Positions 7,169 through 14,642 of a stretch of 31,956 nucleotides of DNA are shown piece after piece. The stretch's first letter is position 1. Every line of letters begins with the position of its first letter. The stretch is from Sphingobium sp. (GTDB lineage: Bacteria; Pseudomonadota; Alphaproteobacteria; Sphingomonadales; Sphingomonadaceae): positions 1-31,956 of the forward strand of contig NZ_QFOA01000052.1 in the NCBI RefSeq assembly GCF_003248505.1, given 5' to 3'. The position numbers and the translations under genes were made by a program. The notes under the pieces were generated by a model. The model saw only the letters and a program-made list of their open reading frames with translations. It was not told the origin of the DNA and did no database searches.

Positions 7169-8236
7169 TTACGAGGCAGCGAACTTCATCAGCTTGATCG
7201 CCTCGCTGTTGGCCACGCCGCCGCCGATGCGCTTGACCGCGTAGAAGTGGACGAACGGCTTGTTGCTGAACGGATCGCGCAGGATGCTCGTCTCGCTGCG
7301 CTCCGCGATCACATAGCCCGCCTGGAAATTGCCGAAGGCGATGGACAGGCTGCCCGCAGCGATGTCCGGCATGTCCTCGGCCTCGACCACCGGATAGCCC
7401 AGCAGCGTCGCGGGCCGCCCCTCCGCCAGCGACGGCTGCCACAGGAACGCGCCGTCCGCCGTCTTCATCTTGCGGATGACGCTCAGCGTCGCCGAATTCA
7501 TGACGAAGCTCGCCCCCTGGCGATAGGGCGCCGCAAAGCCGCCCGCTGCGCCCGACGGCACATATTGCAGCGATCCGAACGCGCGCACCCCGTCCGCCTC
7601 GGCGGTGGCGGCATAGGTCAGGAAACCCCTGGGCTTGTTGATCCCGTCGCCCTTGACGAAGGCGCTGCCCTCCGCCGCCGCGAATTCGCGCGCGATCTCG
7701 CCCGCCAGCCAGCCTTCGACATCGAACTGCGCGTCGTCCAGCATCGCCTGGCTCGCGGCGGGATTGGCGAAAAGCTCGCCCGAAGGGGGCACGATTTCGT
7801 TGAAGGCGGGCGTCCCCGTCTCGCCCCGCGCGCCCGTTTCGCTGGCCCATCCCGACACGATGCCGCCCGACGTGACGAGCTTGCGGTAACCCGCGCTCCC
7901 CGTACGCACCACATTGGCGATGGCGCGAATGGGCGACAGGCTTTTGAGCGTCGCATCGATGATCTGGTCGATCTCGCGCGGCACCGCATAGCCGCCCGCC
8001 GTGCCGCTCGCGCCTGCAAAGCTCTTGAGCTCGACGCCCGCTTCATGGCCCTGCCGCAGGTAGCGGTCGACGAACGCCGCCCGCGCCGGGTCCTCCATGC
8101 CGCCCTTCACCCCGTCGAGCGCCGGACGCCGCTGCGCCAGCAGAGCGCCCTTCAGCGCCGCCACTTCCTGCGCCAGTCCCTCGATCCGCTCGCCCTGCGC
8201 CACGGCGTCCAGGCTCGCTTCCAGTTGATCCGTCAT
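7169..8236 (-). CDS. Major capsid protein, HK97 fold, GTA gp5-like
   Basis: A 355-residue HK97-family major capsid protein. Residues 1 to about 70 form the helical scaffold-like delta region (ASLDAVAQGERIEGLAQEVA). The mature part probably begins near the GTAGGYAVPREIDQIIDATL segment. Downstream family signatures include SPIRAIANVV, ASQAMLDDAQFDVEGWLA, FVKGDGINKPRGFL, LLGYPVVEAEDMPDIAAGS and FGNFQAGYVI. The upstream prohead protease should remove the delta region. ATG 8236 was chosen because GGAG lies 6 nt upstream. An earlier ATG at 8248 lies inside the hairpin tail. Terminators lie on both sides of the gene. Confidence 0.93.
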   Translation of the reverse strand: MTDQLEASLDAVAQGERIEGLAQEVAALKGALLAQRRPALDGVKGGMEDPARAAFVDRYLRQGHEAGVELKSFAGASGTAGGYAVPREIDQIIDATLKSLSPIRAIANVVRTGSAGYRKLVTSGGIVSGWASETGARGETGTPAFNEIVPPSGELFANPAASQAMLDDAQFDVEGWLAGEIAREFAAAEGSAFVKGDGINKPRGFLTYAATAEADGVRAFGSLQYVPSGAAGGFAAPYRQGASFVMNSATLSVIRKMKTADGAFLWQPSLAEGRPATLLGYPVVEAEDMPDIAAGSLSIAFGNFQAGYVIAERSETSILRDPFSNKPFVHFYAVKRIGGGVANSEAIKLMKFAAS

Positions 8237-8248
8237 GCCCGTCTCCAC

Positions 8249-8277
8249 AAAAAAGGGCGGCCCGGAATGGACCGCCC
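8249..8277 (-). terminator. Intrinsic terminator-like hairpin directly in front of the capsid gene
   Basis: On the minus strand the arms GGGCGGTCC and GGGCCGCCC (plus-strand 8269-8277 and 8255-8263) pair over nine positions, one of them G-U, around a 5-nt loop. Six U follow (plus-strand A run 8249-8254). The U tract ends only 3 nt before the capsid ribosome-binding site. It lies 32 bp beyond the protease stop. Confidence 0.85.
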
Positions 8278-8308
8278 GAACAAAATCCGATTGGGGGGGA
8301 AGGGGGAC

Positions 8309-8725
8309 TTACCCCTCCACCTTCACCACCCGCGCCAGCGGCTGCATGGGGTGCGTCACCACACTCACCTCCACCAGTTCCAGCGCCAGCAGTTCGCGCG
8401 GCCCTGCCCCCCGCGCCGCGCGCACGCGATAACCGAACGACAACCCGTCCACCGCCCCGCCCGCCAGCGCCGCCGCCGCTTCCCGCCCGGCGGCGCTGGC
8501 GCGCGACACCTGGCCGATCACGCGCAGCCCGCGCGCGTCCTCCCGCGCGCTTTCGATCCGGCCGATGACGTGGCCGGGCGCGTGCTGCCACAATAAAGGC
8601 ACGCCCGCCGTCGCCAGCCTGCCTTCCGCATCCGGCCCGAACGCGCCCGCGCGCACCACGTCGCCGCCCCGGTCCACCCGGTCGAACACCGCCGCATATC
8701 CGGCGAAGCGCAGGTTCCCGTTCAC
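8309..8725 (-). CDS. HK97-family prohead protease, GTA gp4-like
   Basis: A 138-residue prohead maturation protease. It starts VNGNLRFAGYAAVFDRVDRG (start read as Met), the standard opening of this family. The likely catalytic His48 is in LLWQHAPGHVIGRI and Ser96 in VDGLSFGYR, followed by ELLALELVEVSVVTHPMQP. It processes the capsid N-terminus during head maturation. GTG 8725 overlaps the stop of the DUF6127 gene (GTGA), so the two are coupled. Confidence 0.9.
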   Translation of the reverse strand: MNGNLRFAGYAAVFDRVDRGGDVVRAGAFGPDAEGRLATAGVPLLWQHAPGHVIGRIESAREDARGLRVIGQVSRASAAGREAAAALAGGAVDGLSFGYRVRAARGAGPRELLALELVEVSVVTHPMQPLARVVKVEG

Positions 8726-9030
8726 GCCTTCACCAGCCCGACGAGCCCCGTCTTGACCGCGATGCCTAGCAGGATCAGCGCCATGCCGATCCGCACCGCC
8801 CATCCGATCGCGGCCCCGCGCGCCGCCTTCTTCGCGTCGCGCCACGCCGACAGCAGGTCGCGCAATTCGCGCACGTCGCCCTCCGCCCCCCGGTCGGCCA
8901 GGCCCAGCCGCTCCAGCGCGCGGCCCGCGCCCGTCTCGCTCGCCTCCTCGATCAGCGCGCGGATCGTCACCATGTCGGCGACCTGCCCCTGCGCCTGCGC
9001 GACCAGCCTCGCCAGCATCTCGTCCTTCAT
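8722..9030 (-). CDS. DUF6127 family protein, GTA gp3.5 position
   Basis: A 102-residue protein: an N-terminal helical half (MKDEMLARLVAQAQGQVADM, RALIEEASETGAGRALERLG) and one C-terminal membrane segment (AIGWAVRIGMALILLGIAVK). I recognise it as the DUF6127 type, found between portal and protease in alphaproteobacterial phage-like clusters. Its function is unknown. An AGGAGG Shine-Dalgarno lies just upstream of the ATG. Confidence 0.75.
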   Translation of the reverse strand: MKDEMLARLVAQAQGQVADMVTIRALIEEASETGAGRALERLGLADRGAEGDVRELRDLLSAWRDAKKAARGAAIGWAVRIGMALILLGIAVKTGLVGLVKA

Positions 9031-9077
9031 GACGCTCCTCCTTTCCAACGCGCGATCAAGCGCCTATCTGCGCGGCC

Positions 9078-9254
9078 ATGAAGCGCACGCATCGCAAATT
9101 GCTGATCATGATCCTGCTGCTCGCCCTGGGCGCGGGCGCCTGGGCCTTCGGCCTCGACCGCCCCGCCGATTGCTGGACGAAGGGCGGCAGCTGGCTGTGG
9201 GACGGCGGCTTCTGCCGCCTCGACACCATGCCCCAGCGCCCGCCCGAAACCTAA
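9078..9254 (+). CDS. 58-aa membrane-anchored peptide opposite the portal gene end
   Basis: This small plus-strand ORF encodes a basic N-terminus (MKRTHRKL), a hydrophobic segment (LIMILLLALGAGAWAFGL) and a short Cys-containing periplasmic tail (DCWTKGGSWLWDGGFCRLD). The two cysteines flank a Trp-rich loop that could be disulphide-bonded. Its TAA overlaps the portal TAG on the other strand by 3 bp. No family is recognised. The well-formed signal/anchor and Cys pair suggest a real gene, although no strong ribosome-binding site is visible. Confidence 0.6.
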   Translation: MKRTHRKLLIMILLLALGAGAWAFGLDRPADCWTKGGSWLWDGGFCRLDTMPQRPPET

Positions 9255-10387
9255 AGGCCGAGCATCGCCTTCTTTTCCTCCGCCGTCAGGAAATCGGCGG
9301 CGGCCACCCGCTCCCACAGCGCGGCGCGTTCGTCCGACAGGGCGGGCACGGCATCCAGATCGGCCTCGATCGCGACCCCCGGCCACCACCCGTCCAGCCC
9401 CTGGCTCAACCCGCCGCAGATCTTCGCCACCAGCGGCAGCACCGCCTGCCGCCACAACGCCTTGTTCGCCTCGCGATAATTGGCATAGGCATTGTCGCCC
9501 GGCAGCCCCATCAGCATCGGCGGCACGCCGAAGGCGAGCGCGATCTCGCGCGCCGCCGCGCTCTTCAACCCCACGAAATCCATTTCGGCGGGCGTCAGGC
9601 TCATCGCCTTCCAACTGAGCCCGCCTTCCAGCAGCATCGGCCGACCCGCATTGGCCGCACCGGCAAAGGCCGCCTCCATCTCGCGCTTCACCCGCTCGAA
9701 CTGTTCGGGCGACAGCACCGACCCGTCGCCCGGATCGTAGACCATCGCCCCGCTCGGCCGCGCCGCATTGTCGAGCAGCGCCTTGTTCCAGACGCTCGCC
9801 GCATTGTGGATCGCGACCGCACCCGCCGCTGCCCCCACGCAACCCAGACCGTAATGATCGTCGAGCGGATGCAGGGATTTCAAGTGCAGCACGCTCGTCC
9901 GCCCGGTCGCGTCCTCCGGACACAGCCGCGTCACGCTGTCGCCCACGCGATAGAGATAGACGGCGGGCCAACCCCGCGCGTCCGCCTGCACGCTCACGCG
10001 CTCGGGCCGCAGCGCGAACAGTTCGGCGGGCATCCCGTCCGCGCCCGAAATCACCTGGACATAGGCGTTGCCGTGCAGCAGCAGGTGGCACGCCAGCGTC
10101 TCGACCAGCGCCTGTCCCGCCGACGCGCGCCCCACCAGCGACAGGATGCGCGCCCCGTCCTCAACCCCGATATTGCCGGAGGGCCGCACCTTGAGCGCGC
10201 ACGCACCCGCCCCCTCCGACACGAGGCGCATCGCCCGCTGTGCGACGGCATTGCCCATGACGCCGCTGCGCAGTTGCGCCTCATAGCTTGCGGGCCATTC
10301 GCCCAGCGCCACCGCGCCCGTGCCCCACGCACGCGCCAGCACCGGTCGCGCATCGCATGACGCCGCTTTCGTCCCGAACCATTTCAT
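9251..10387 (-). CDS. Portal protein, HK97 type, GTA gp3-like
   Basis: A 378-residue portal protein. Family landmarks in order are VMGNAVAQRAMRLVSEGA, LLLHGNAYVQVI, LRPERVSV, VLHLKSLHPLDDHYGLG, IHNAASVWNKALLDNAARP, LSPEQFERVKREMEAAF, MSLTPAEMDFVGLK and IALAFGVPPMLMGLPGDNAYANYREANKALWR (split across residues 287-318). It forms the dodecameric DNA channel at the capsid vertex. AAGGAG lies 7 nt upstream of the ATG. It is separated from terL by two non-phage genes on opposite strands, whereas in RcGTA the two are adjacent. Confidence 0.92.
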   Translation of the reverse strand: MKWFGTKAASCDARPVLARAWGTGAVALGEWPASYEAQLRSGVMGNAVAQRAMRLVSEGAGACALKVRPSGNIGVEDGARILSLVGRASAGQALVETLACHLLLHGNAYVQVISGADGMPAELFALRPERVSVQADARGWPAVYLYRVGDSVTRLCPEDATGRTSVLHLKSLHPLDDHYGLGCVGAAAGAVAIHNAASVWNKALLDNAARPSGAMVYDPGDGSVLSPEQFERVKREMEAAFAGAANAGRPMLLEGGLSWKAMSLTPAEMDFVGLKSAAAREIALAFGVPPMLMGLPGDNAYANYREANKALWRQAVLPLVAKICGGLSQGLDGWWPGVAIEADLDAVPALSDERAALWERVAAADFLTAEEKKAMLGL

Positions 10388-10408
10388 GGAATGCTCCTTA
10401 CAAACGCG

Positions 10409-10440
10409 AAAACCCCCTCCCCGGCGTGGGGAGAGGGTTT
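10409..10440 (-). terminator. Terminator between the glycine-zipper gene and portal
   Basis: The arms aaaccccctcccc (10410-10422) and ggggagagggttt (10428-10440) pair with one mismatch around a ~5-nt loop. The minus strand then reads UUUU. It would end transcripts of the glycine-zipper gene just before the portal ribosome-binding site. Confidence 0.7.
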
Positions 10441-10507
10441 GTGGACGGGGCGGCGGCGCAACGGTCGCCTGCCCGAAAATGTCAGCCTGTGGGGCCGCGC
10501 ACTCCCG

Positions 10508-10846
10508 TTACGGGTTGCGCTTGAGCACCCGGTCGCAGGTTGAATTGGTGCCTTCGCTCTTGCCGATCAGGCGCCCCGCAACCGCGCCCGCGCCCGCGCC
10601 CAGCAACGTCTCGCCGACGCTGCCACCGGCAAGCAGACCGACGCCCGCGCCGCCTGCTGCACCGATCACCGTGCCCTTGTCCCGGCCCTTCTTGCCCTGG
10701 ACCAGGCAGTAACGCACGTCGTCGCGGTCGCGCGGCGCGGCCCGCGCGATGCGTGCGCGATCCTTGCTGTTGAGGCTCTGCGCCATCACCGGGGTCGCCA
10801 CCACTGCGAGGCCTGCCGCCGCCGCAACGAGTAACTGCTTCTTCAT
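10508..10846 (-). CDS. Secreted glycine-zipper protein
   Basis: A 112-residue protein with a cleavable-looking signal peptide (KKQLLVAAAAGLAVVATPVMAQ) and a basic stretch with one Cys (DDVRYCLVQGKKGRDK). It ends in a glycine-zipper hairpin (VIGAAGGAGVGLLAGG, LLGAGAGAVAGRLIG) and a C-terminal NSTCDRVL. The glycine zipper packs in or against membranes. Start 10846 was preferred over an upstream in-frame ATG because it gives a clean signal peptide and a GGAG upstream. It is divergent from the dodecin gene (163-bp gap) and is not a phage gene. Confidence 0.8.
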   Translation of the reverse strand: MKKQLLVAAAAGLAVVATPVMAQSLNSKDRARIARAAPRDRDDVRYCLVQGKKGRDKGTVIGAAGGAGVGLLAGGSVGETLLGAGAGAVAGRLIGKSEGTNSTCDRVLKRNP

Positions 10847-11009
10847 GCCTTGTGCTCCGTCATACGATATCTGCGCCAAGAACGATGGGGCTTAGCGGCA
10901 GTTCCCTGTGGACAACATGGCATTGCGGGCAGGCCGCGTGGGGGAACCCAACGCATGACGCCGGGTTGAGAAACATTCCATTCCCCCCGCGTCCACCCAA
11001 GGAGCCACC

Positions 11010-11219
11010 ATGACCAACCATGTCGCCAAAATCGTCGAAGTCGTCGGCACGTCCGACTCCAGCGTGGACGACGCCATCAAGGGCGCGATCGCGAAGGCGT
11101 CCGAAACGCTCGACAATCTTCAGTGGTTCGAAGTCGTGCAGATTCGCGGCGCCGTCGAAGGAACGCAGGTTCAGCGTTTCCAGGTGATCCTGAAAATCGC
11201 CTTCGGCCTGGAGGAATAA
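11010..11219 (+). CDS. Dodecin family flavin-binding protein
   Basis: This 69-residue protein matches dodecin throughout: HVAKIVEVVGTSDSSVDDAI, KASETLDNLQWFEVVQIRG, then QRFQVILKIAF. The Trp in LQWFEV is the residue that stacks on flavin in dodecins. The protein forms a dodecamer that stores flavin. AAGGAG lies 5 nt upstream of the ATG. The gene is convergent with terL (14-bp gap), inside the GTA cluster but of host type. Confidence 0.92.
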   Translation: MTNHVAKIVEVVGTSDSSVDDAIKGAIAKASETLDNLQWFEVVQIRGAVEGTQVQRFQVILKIAFGLEE

Positions 11220-11233
11220 GCGAGGCTTTCGCC

Positions 11234-12541
11234 TCACATCCCCCGCACCCGCGCCTCGCCCGCTCGCCCGAGCATGAGTTCGCTCATCGCCCATACCAGC
11301 GCGTCGGCGCGGTCGGGCGAGCGCCCCGGCCCGACATAACCGCCCCCGGCGATCAGCCCGCACATCTCGTCTTCCAGGCGCGGAAACGCGCCGCGATGCG
11401 CGACCCGTCCTGCTTCGTACAGTGCCGCCACCGGCTCGGCCCGCGCCGTCTTCCCGCGGCTGGCGTGAACCAGCCTGACGGGTAGCGCCGCTTCCGCCGC
11501 GCGCAGCACGCTTTCGACCATCTGCCCGCCATTGTTCGCTTCGGCGATCACCCGGTCGGCGCCGTGCACCATCGCGGCGGCGGCCACCGCCCTTGCCCAT
11601 CCTTCGGGCCTCTGCCCCTCGACGCTGGCATCCGCGATCACATAGGCGCGCCCGTCGCTGCCCAGCCCCGCGACCACGATGCCGCATGCGTCGCCGCCCG
11701 CGCTCGCCGGCGGATCGACCGCCACCACCACGCGCGCCAGCATGCTCGGCACATGCGCGATCCGGCACCGCTCGATCAGGTCTCGGGTCCACAACGCGCC
11801 CTCCACCTCCTCGATCAGTTCGCCGTCCAGTTCCTGCCGCCCGAGCCGCGTGCCGCCATAGGCCGCCGCCATCGCCGTAACGAAGCCGGGGGCGAGGTTC
11901 GCGCCATTGTCCGCCGTCGCCCCGCGCGTGATCGCCACGCCCTCGCCCGCCGCCAGCCGCCGCACCAGCGGCACCGGCCTCGGCGTGGTCGTCGCCAGCA
12001 CGCGCGGATCGTCGCCCAGCCGCATCCCCATCATCAGATTGTCCCACGCCGCTTCGCCGCCCGCCCATTTGGCGATCTCGTCGGCCCAGCCATGGCTGAA
12101 CTGCGGCCCGCGCAATCCTTCGGGGTCCGCCGCGCCGAACAGCGTCGCCACCGCGCCGTTGGGCCAGGTCAGCCGCCGCAGCGCCGGGGCATAGTCGGGC
12201 CGCGCCCACCATGGCGCGACCGACAGCAGGCCCGACGCGCCTTCCACCATCACGGCGCGCGCTTCGCCCAGCGTCGCGCCGACCAGCGCGATGCGCGCAC
12301 GGGGATCGGCCTCAGCGATGCCGCGCACCCATTCCGCGCCTGCCCGCGTCTTGCCGAAGCCGCGCCCCGCCATCATCAGCCATATGCGCCATTCGCCCGG
12401 CGGCGGCAGTTGCGCCGGGCGCGCGACGAAGCGCCATTCGGCCAGCAGCCGCTCCGCCCCGCCCGCGTCCAGCCGCGCCAGCAGCTCCGCGCGCACGGCA
12501 TCGTCCGCCCCCGCCAGCCATTCGCTGTCCGAAACCCGCAT
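11234..12541 (-). CDS. Terminase large subunit, GTA gp2-like
   Basis: A 435-residue packaging motor. Walker A is GRGFGKT (residues ~59-65), the Walker B-like segment is GWADEIAKW, and coupling motifs lie near VLATTTPRPVPLVRRL. The C-terminal RNase H-like nuclease begins at VVVAVDPPASAGGDACGIVV (first Asp in VAVDPP) and includes VIAEANNGG and ADALVWAMSEL. It packages DNA headfuls into the prohead. ATG 12541 has a GGGGGAGG Shine-Dalgarno that lies in a hairpin (12547-12566). It follows the M28 peptidase gene by 35 bp on the same strand. Confidence 0.92.
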   Translation of the reverse strand: MRVSDSEWLAGADDAVRAELLARLDAGGAERLLAEWRFVARPAQLPPPGEWRIWLMMAGRGFGKTRAGAEWVRGIAEADPRARIALVGATLGEARAVMVEGASGLLSVAPWWARPDYAPALRRLTWPNGAVATLFGAADPEGLRGPQFSHGWADEIAKWAGGEAAWDNLMMGMRLGDDPRVLATTTPRPVPLVRRLAAGEGVAITRGATADNGANLAPGFVTAMAAAYGGTRLGRQELDGELIEEVEGALWTRDLIERCRIAHVPSMLARVVVAVDPPASAGGDACGIVVAGLGSDGRAYVIADASVEGQRPEGWARAVAAAAMVHGADRVIAEANNGGQMVESVLRAAEAALPVRLVHASRGKTARAEPVAALYEAGRVAHRGAFPRLEDEMCGLIAGGGYVGPGRSPDRADALVWAMSELMLGRAGEARVRGM

Positions 12542-12546
12542 CGCCC

Positions 12547-12566
12547 CCTCCCCCATGCCGGGGAGG
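12547..12566 (-). promoter_or_regulatory. Hairpin enclosing the terL ribosome-binding site
   Basis: The plus-strand arms CCTCCCC (12547-12553) and GGGGAGG (12560-12566) are a perfect 7-bp inverted repeat with a 6-nt loop. In the minus-strand mRNA the GGGGAGG copy nearest the ATG is the Shine-Dalgarno of terL, so folding would hide it. No U tract follows, so it is not a good intrinsic terminator. Confidence 0.5.
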
Positions 12567-12576
12567 CGCGCTCCCC

Positions 12577-13893
12577 CTATTTCCGCGCGGCCATCCCGCC
12601 GAAGGTGACCAGGCTCTCCGCCCCGTCCTTCGCCACGGCCGCCACGCCGATGAAATGATCGTCCACCACGATGTCCTTGAGCACGGTCTGCGTCGCACCC
12701 GTCACCGTGCGGCTGTCGGTCCAGTCCTGCGCGTCCGCGCGCCGCCAATAGACCTTGTAGGCCGCCGCCCCCGGCACCGCGTCCCAAAAGACCCGCGTGT
12801 CCATCGACAGCGCCCCGTCGAGCGAAACGGTCGCGGGCGCAGCGGGCGCATCGGCCAGGTCCTTGAGCGTCGCGACATTGAGCGCGGTCACCTTGGCCAG
12901 ATAGGGAAAGTCCATCCCCTCGACCGTGTCGCCGTAGACGCGGCCATTCTCCGTCCTCAAATCCTGATGCTGCCGGTCGTAATTCTCGATCCCCACCGAA
13001 AAGCGCACGGCGGGAAAGCCCAGTTCCAGGAACGGCGAATGATCCCCGCCCCGCCCGAACCGGTCGAACCGCCGGACCGCAAGCACGTCCAGACCGATCG
13101 CCGGCTCCGCCTTTGCAAGGCCGCGGATCTTCTTCGCCAGCGCGCGCGACGGGCCGTCATCCTCGCCGCCGATGGCGCGCCGCACCAGCGCCTGCGACCG
13201 ATCCTCGGCAAAGCGCGACCCTTCGGAAAACACCCGCACCCGGTCGGCCACGCGCTGGCCGTTCTGGCCCACCGTGTTGCCGACGATGTCGTTGTTCAGC
13301 ATCGCGCGCACCTGCCAGCCGCGCTTCTTCGCCGTGTCGGCCAGCAGCTTGGCGCCCCACAGACCCTGCTCCTCGCCCGACAGCAGCGCATAGACGATGG
13401 TGCCGTCGAATTTCCGTCCCGCCAGCACCCGCGCCGCCTCCATCACCAGCGCGCTGCCCGACGCATTGTCGTTCGCGCCCGGCGCATCGCTGGTGGCGTT
13501 CATCACGTCGGTGACGCGGCTGTCGATATGCCCGGCGACGATCACCACCTGATTGGGGTCGCCGGTGCCCTTCTGGATCGCCAGCACGTCGACGACCTCG
13601 ACCCCGTTCGGCGCGCGCGGGCCGGTGAAGCGGTCCGCGATCGTCTCGACCGTCAGGCACCCGCCGCATCCCTTGCCGATCTTCGCGAACTCCCCCGCGC
13701 TCCACGCCCGCGCCGCGCCGATCCCGCGCTTGGGGTCGGTCGCCGAAGACAGCGTATGGCGCGTGCCGAAGCTCACCAGTTTCTCGACCGTGGCCTTCAG
13801 CCGCGCGGCGTCGGGCGCCTTGCCCTGGGCCAAAGCGGGGGTCGCGACCGTCGGCGCGACGATCAGGGCGGACATCAGGATGGTGCGGATCAT
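12577..13893 (-). CDS. Secreted M28 family metallopeptidase with C-terminal Fn3-like domain
   Basis: A 438-residue protein. Its signal peptide is residues ~1-22 (ending ATPALAQ). The M28 catalytic domain carries zinc ligands His122 (VAGHIDSR) and Asp142 (GANDNASG) and the catalytic Glu174/Glu175 (LLSGEEQGLWG). Further landmarks are MLNNDIVGN and GRGGDHSPFLELGFPAVRF, which supplies the last His ligand. From about residue 350 a fibronectin-III-like domain follows (TRVFWDAVPGAAAYKVYWRR). It probably acts as a periplasmic or secreted aminopeptidase. It shares a strand with terL but is not a phage gene. ATG 13893 gives the clean signal peptide. Confidence 0.9.
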   Translation of the reverse strand: MIRTILMSALIVAPTVATPALAQGKAPDAARLKATVEKLVSFGTRHTLSSATDPKRGIGAARAWSAGEFAKIGKGCGGCLTVETIADRFTGPRAPNGVEVVDVLAIQKGTGDPNQVVIVAGHIDSRVTDVMNATSDAPGANDNASGSALVMEAARVLAGRKFDGTIVYALLSGEEQGLWGAKLLADTAKKRGWQVRAMLNNDIVGNTVGQNGQRVADRVRVFSEGSRFAEDRSQALVRRAIGGEDDGPSRALAKKIRGLAKAEPAIGLDVLAVRRFDRFGRGGDHSPFLELGFPAVRFSVGIENYDRQHQDLRTENGRVYGDTVEGMDFPYLAKVTALNVATLKDLADAPAAPATVSLDGALSMDTRVFWDAVPGAAAYKVYWRRADAQDWTDSRTVTGATQTVLKDIVVDDHFIGVAAVAKDGAESLVTFGGMAARK

Positions 13894-13910
13894 GGCGTCA
13901 CTCTGCCGCT

Positions 13911-13931
13911 CTGTTTCACGATTGTAAACAG
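13911..13931. promoter_or_regulatory. Possible operator upstream of the M28 peptidase gene
   Basis: An AT-rich inverted repeat, CTGTTT (13911-13916) and AAACAG (13926-13931), lies 17 bp in front of the M28 ATG, in the region shared with the divergent gene at 14042. Symmetry and position suggest a repressor site, but no regulator can be named. Confidence 0.3.
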
Positions 13932-14041
13932 ACGGATTTTCCGTGTTGCAGCAACAAAATGTCACCGTCCGTTACTGGAACCGTTGACGTTCGGCAGCCA
14001 TTTCTGCCGCTTCTTCCCGCAACAGCGAAGAAAGATCGCCG

Positions 14042-14266
14042 ATGTCGCTCAATCCCTTTTCCCGTCGTAAAGCCTCCACCGCCCCCCGCGCGTCCGGGCG
14101 GCACGAAATCGTTTCCATCCTGGGTGCCGCGCTCATCGTGGGCGGCGGATCGCTGGCGGCGGGCTATGTCTCGCACCGCCCCGACACCGTGAAGCCCGCC
14201 ACCGGCACCGCGCACGCCCTCGCCCTCGCCAGCGACCGCGCCGCCAACGCCAGCGAACCGCGCTGA
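14042..14266 (+). CDS. Small single-pass membrane protein
   Basis: A 74-residue protein with a basic cytoplasmic N-terminus (FSRRKASTAPRASGRHE), one membrane segment (IVSILGAALIVGGGSLAAGY) and a short Ala-rich tail. No family is recognised. Codon use fits the neighbours. It is divergent from the M28 gene. The Shine-Dalgarno is weak (GAAGAAAG about 12 nt upstream). Confidence 0.55.
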   Translation: MSLNPFSRRKASTAPRASGRHEIVSILGAALIVGGGSLAAGYVSHRPDTVKPATGTAHALALASDRAANASEPR

Positions 14267-14383
14267 CGATCCTTCCCACCCGATTGCGTGCAAACGCACA
14301 TCGCGCCGGGGAGTGGGCGCAGGGCTTTGCGCTTCCCCTAAAAACATGGCCGGGCATGGTGGCGATCCGCTATCGTGCTTGCC

Positions 14384-14575
14384 ATGTTCATGGACTTTCG
14401 CGACCAGCCGCCCCCGCCCCCCTGGGACCCGCGCCCCGCCCGGCGTCGTCCGCCCCTGACCCCGCGCCAGCAAAAGACGCTGGGCGCGATTGTCGGCATC
14501 AACATCGTCCTGCTGCTCGTCGCTCCCATCGGCGGCGCAACCTTCCTCGCCGCGCTCTGGGCGCTGCTGCGATGA
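14384..14575 (+). CDS. Small Pro-rich membrane protein
   Basis: A 63-residue protein: a Pro/Arg-rich N-terminus (DQPPPPPWDPRPARRRPPL), a polar linker (TPRQQKTLGA) and a C-terminal hydrophobic stretch (IVGINIVLLLVAPIGGATFL). It is probably anchored in the inner membrane with the basic part in the cytoplasm. A GTG at 14375 or an ATG at 14390 are alternative starts. Function unknown. Confidence 0.55.
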   Translation: MFMDFRDQPPPPPWDPRPARRRPPLTPRQQKTLGAIVGINIVLLLVAPIGGATFLAALWALLR

Positions 14576-14616
14576 ATGGCGACGTAAGGCTGGCGCCGAC
14601 CTCGCCTGCGCTACGC

Positions 14617-14642
14617 CCGGTCAATAAGTCCGGTCAATAAGT
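14617..14642. repeat. 13-bp tandem duplication across a stop codon
   Basis: ccggtcaataagt occurs twice back to back (14617-14629 and 14630-14642). The second copy contains the end and TGA stop of the lipoprotein gene. The first repeats the same coding end and stop just after it. Confidence 0.9.

Noticed and set aside
1..12541. An intact, inducible prophage
   Set aside because: There is no integrase, repressor, replication, holin or endolysin gene and no attachment site. Gene order and families match a GTA.
14313..14340. Terminator after the small membrane protein gene at 14042
   Set aside because: A GGGGA...TCCCC stem with an inner GCGCA/TGCGC exists, but neither strand has a U tract after it.
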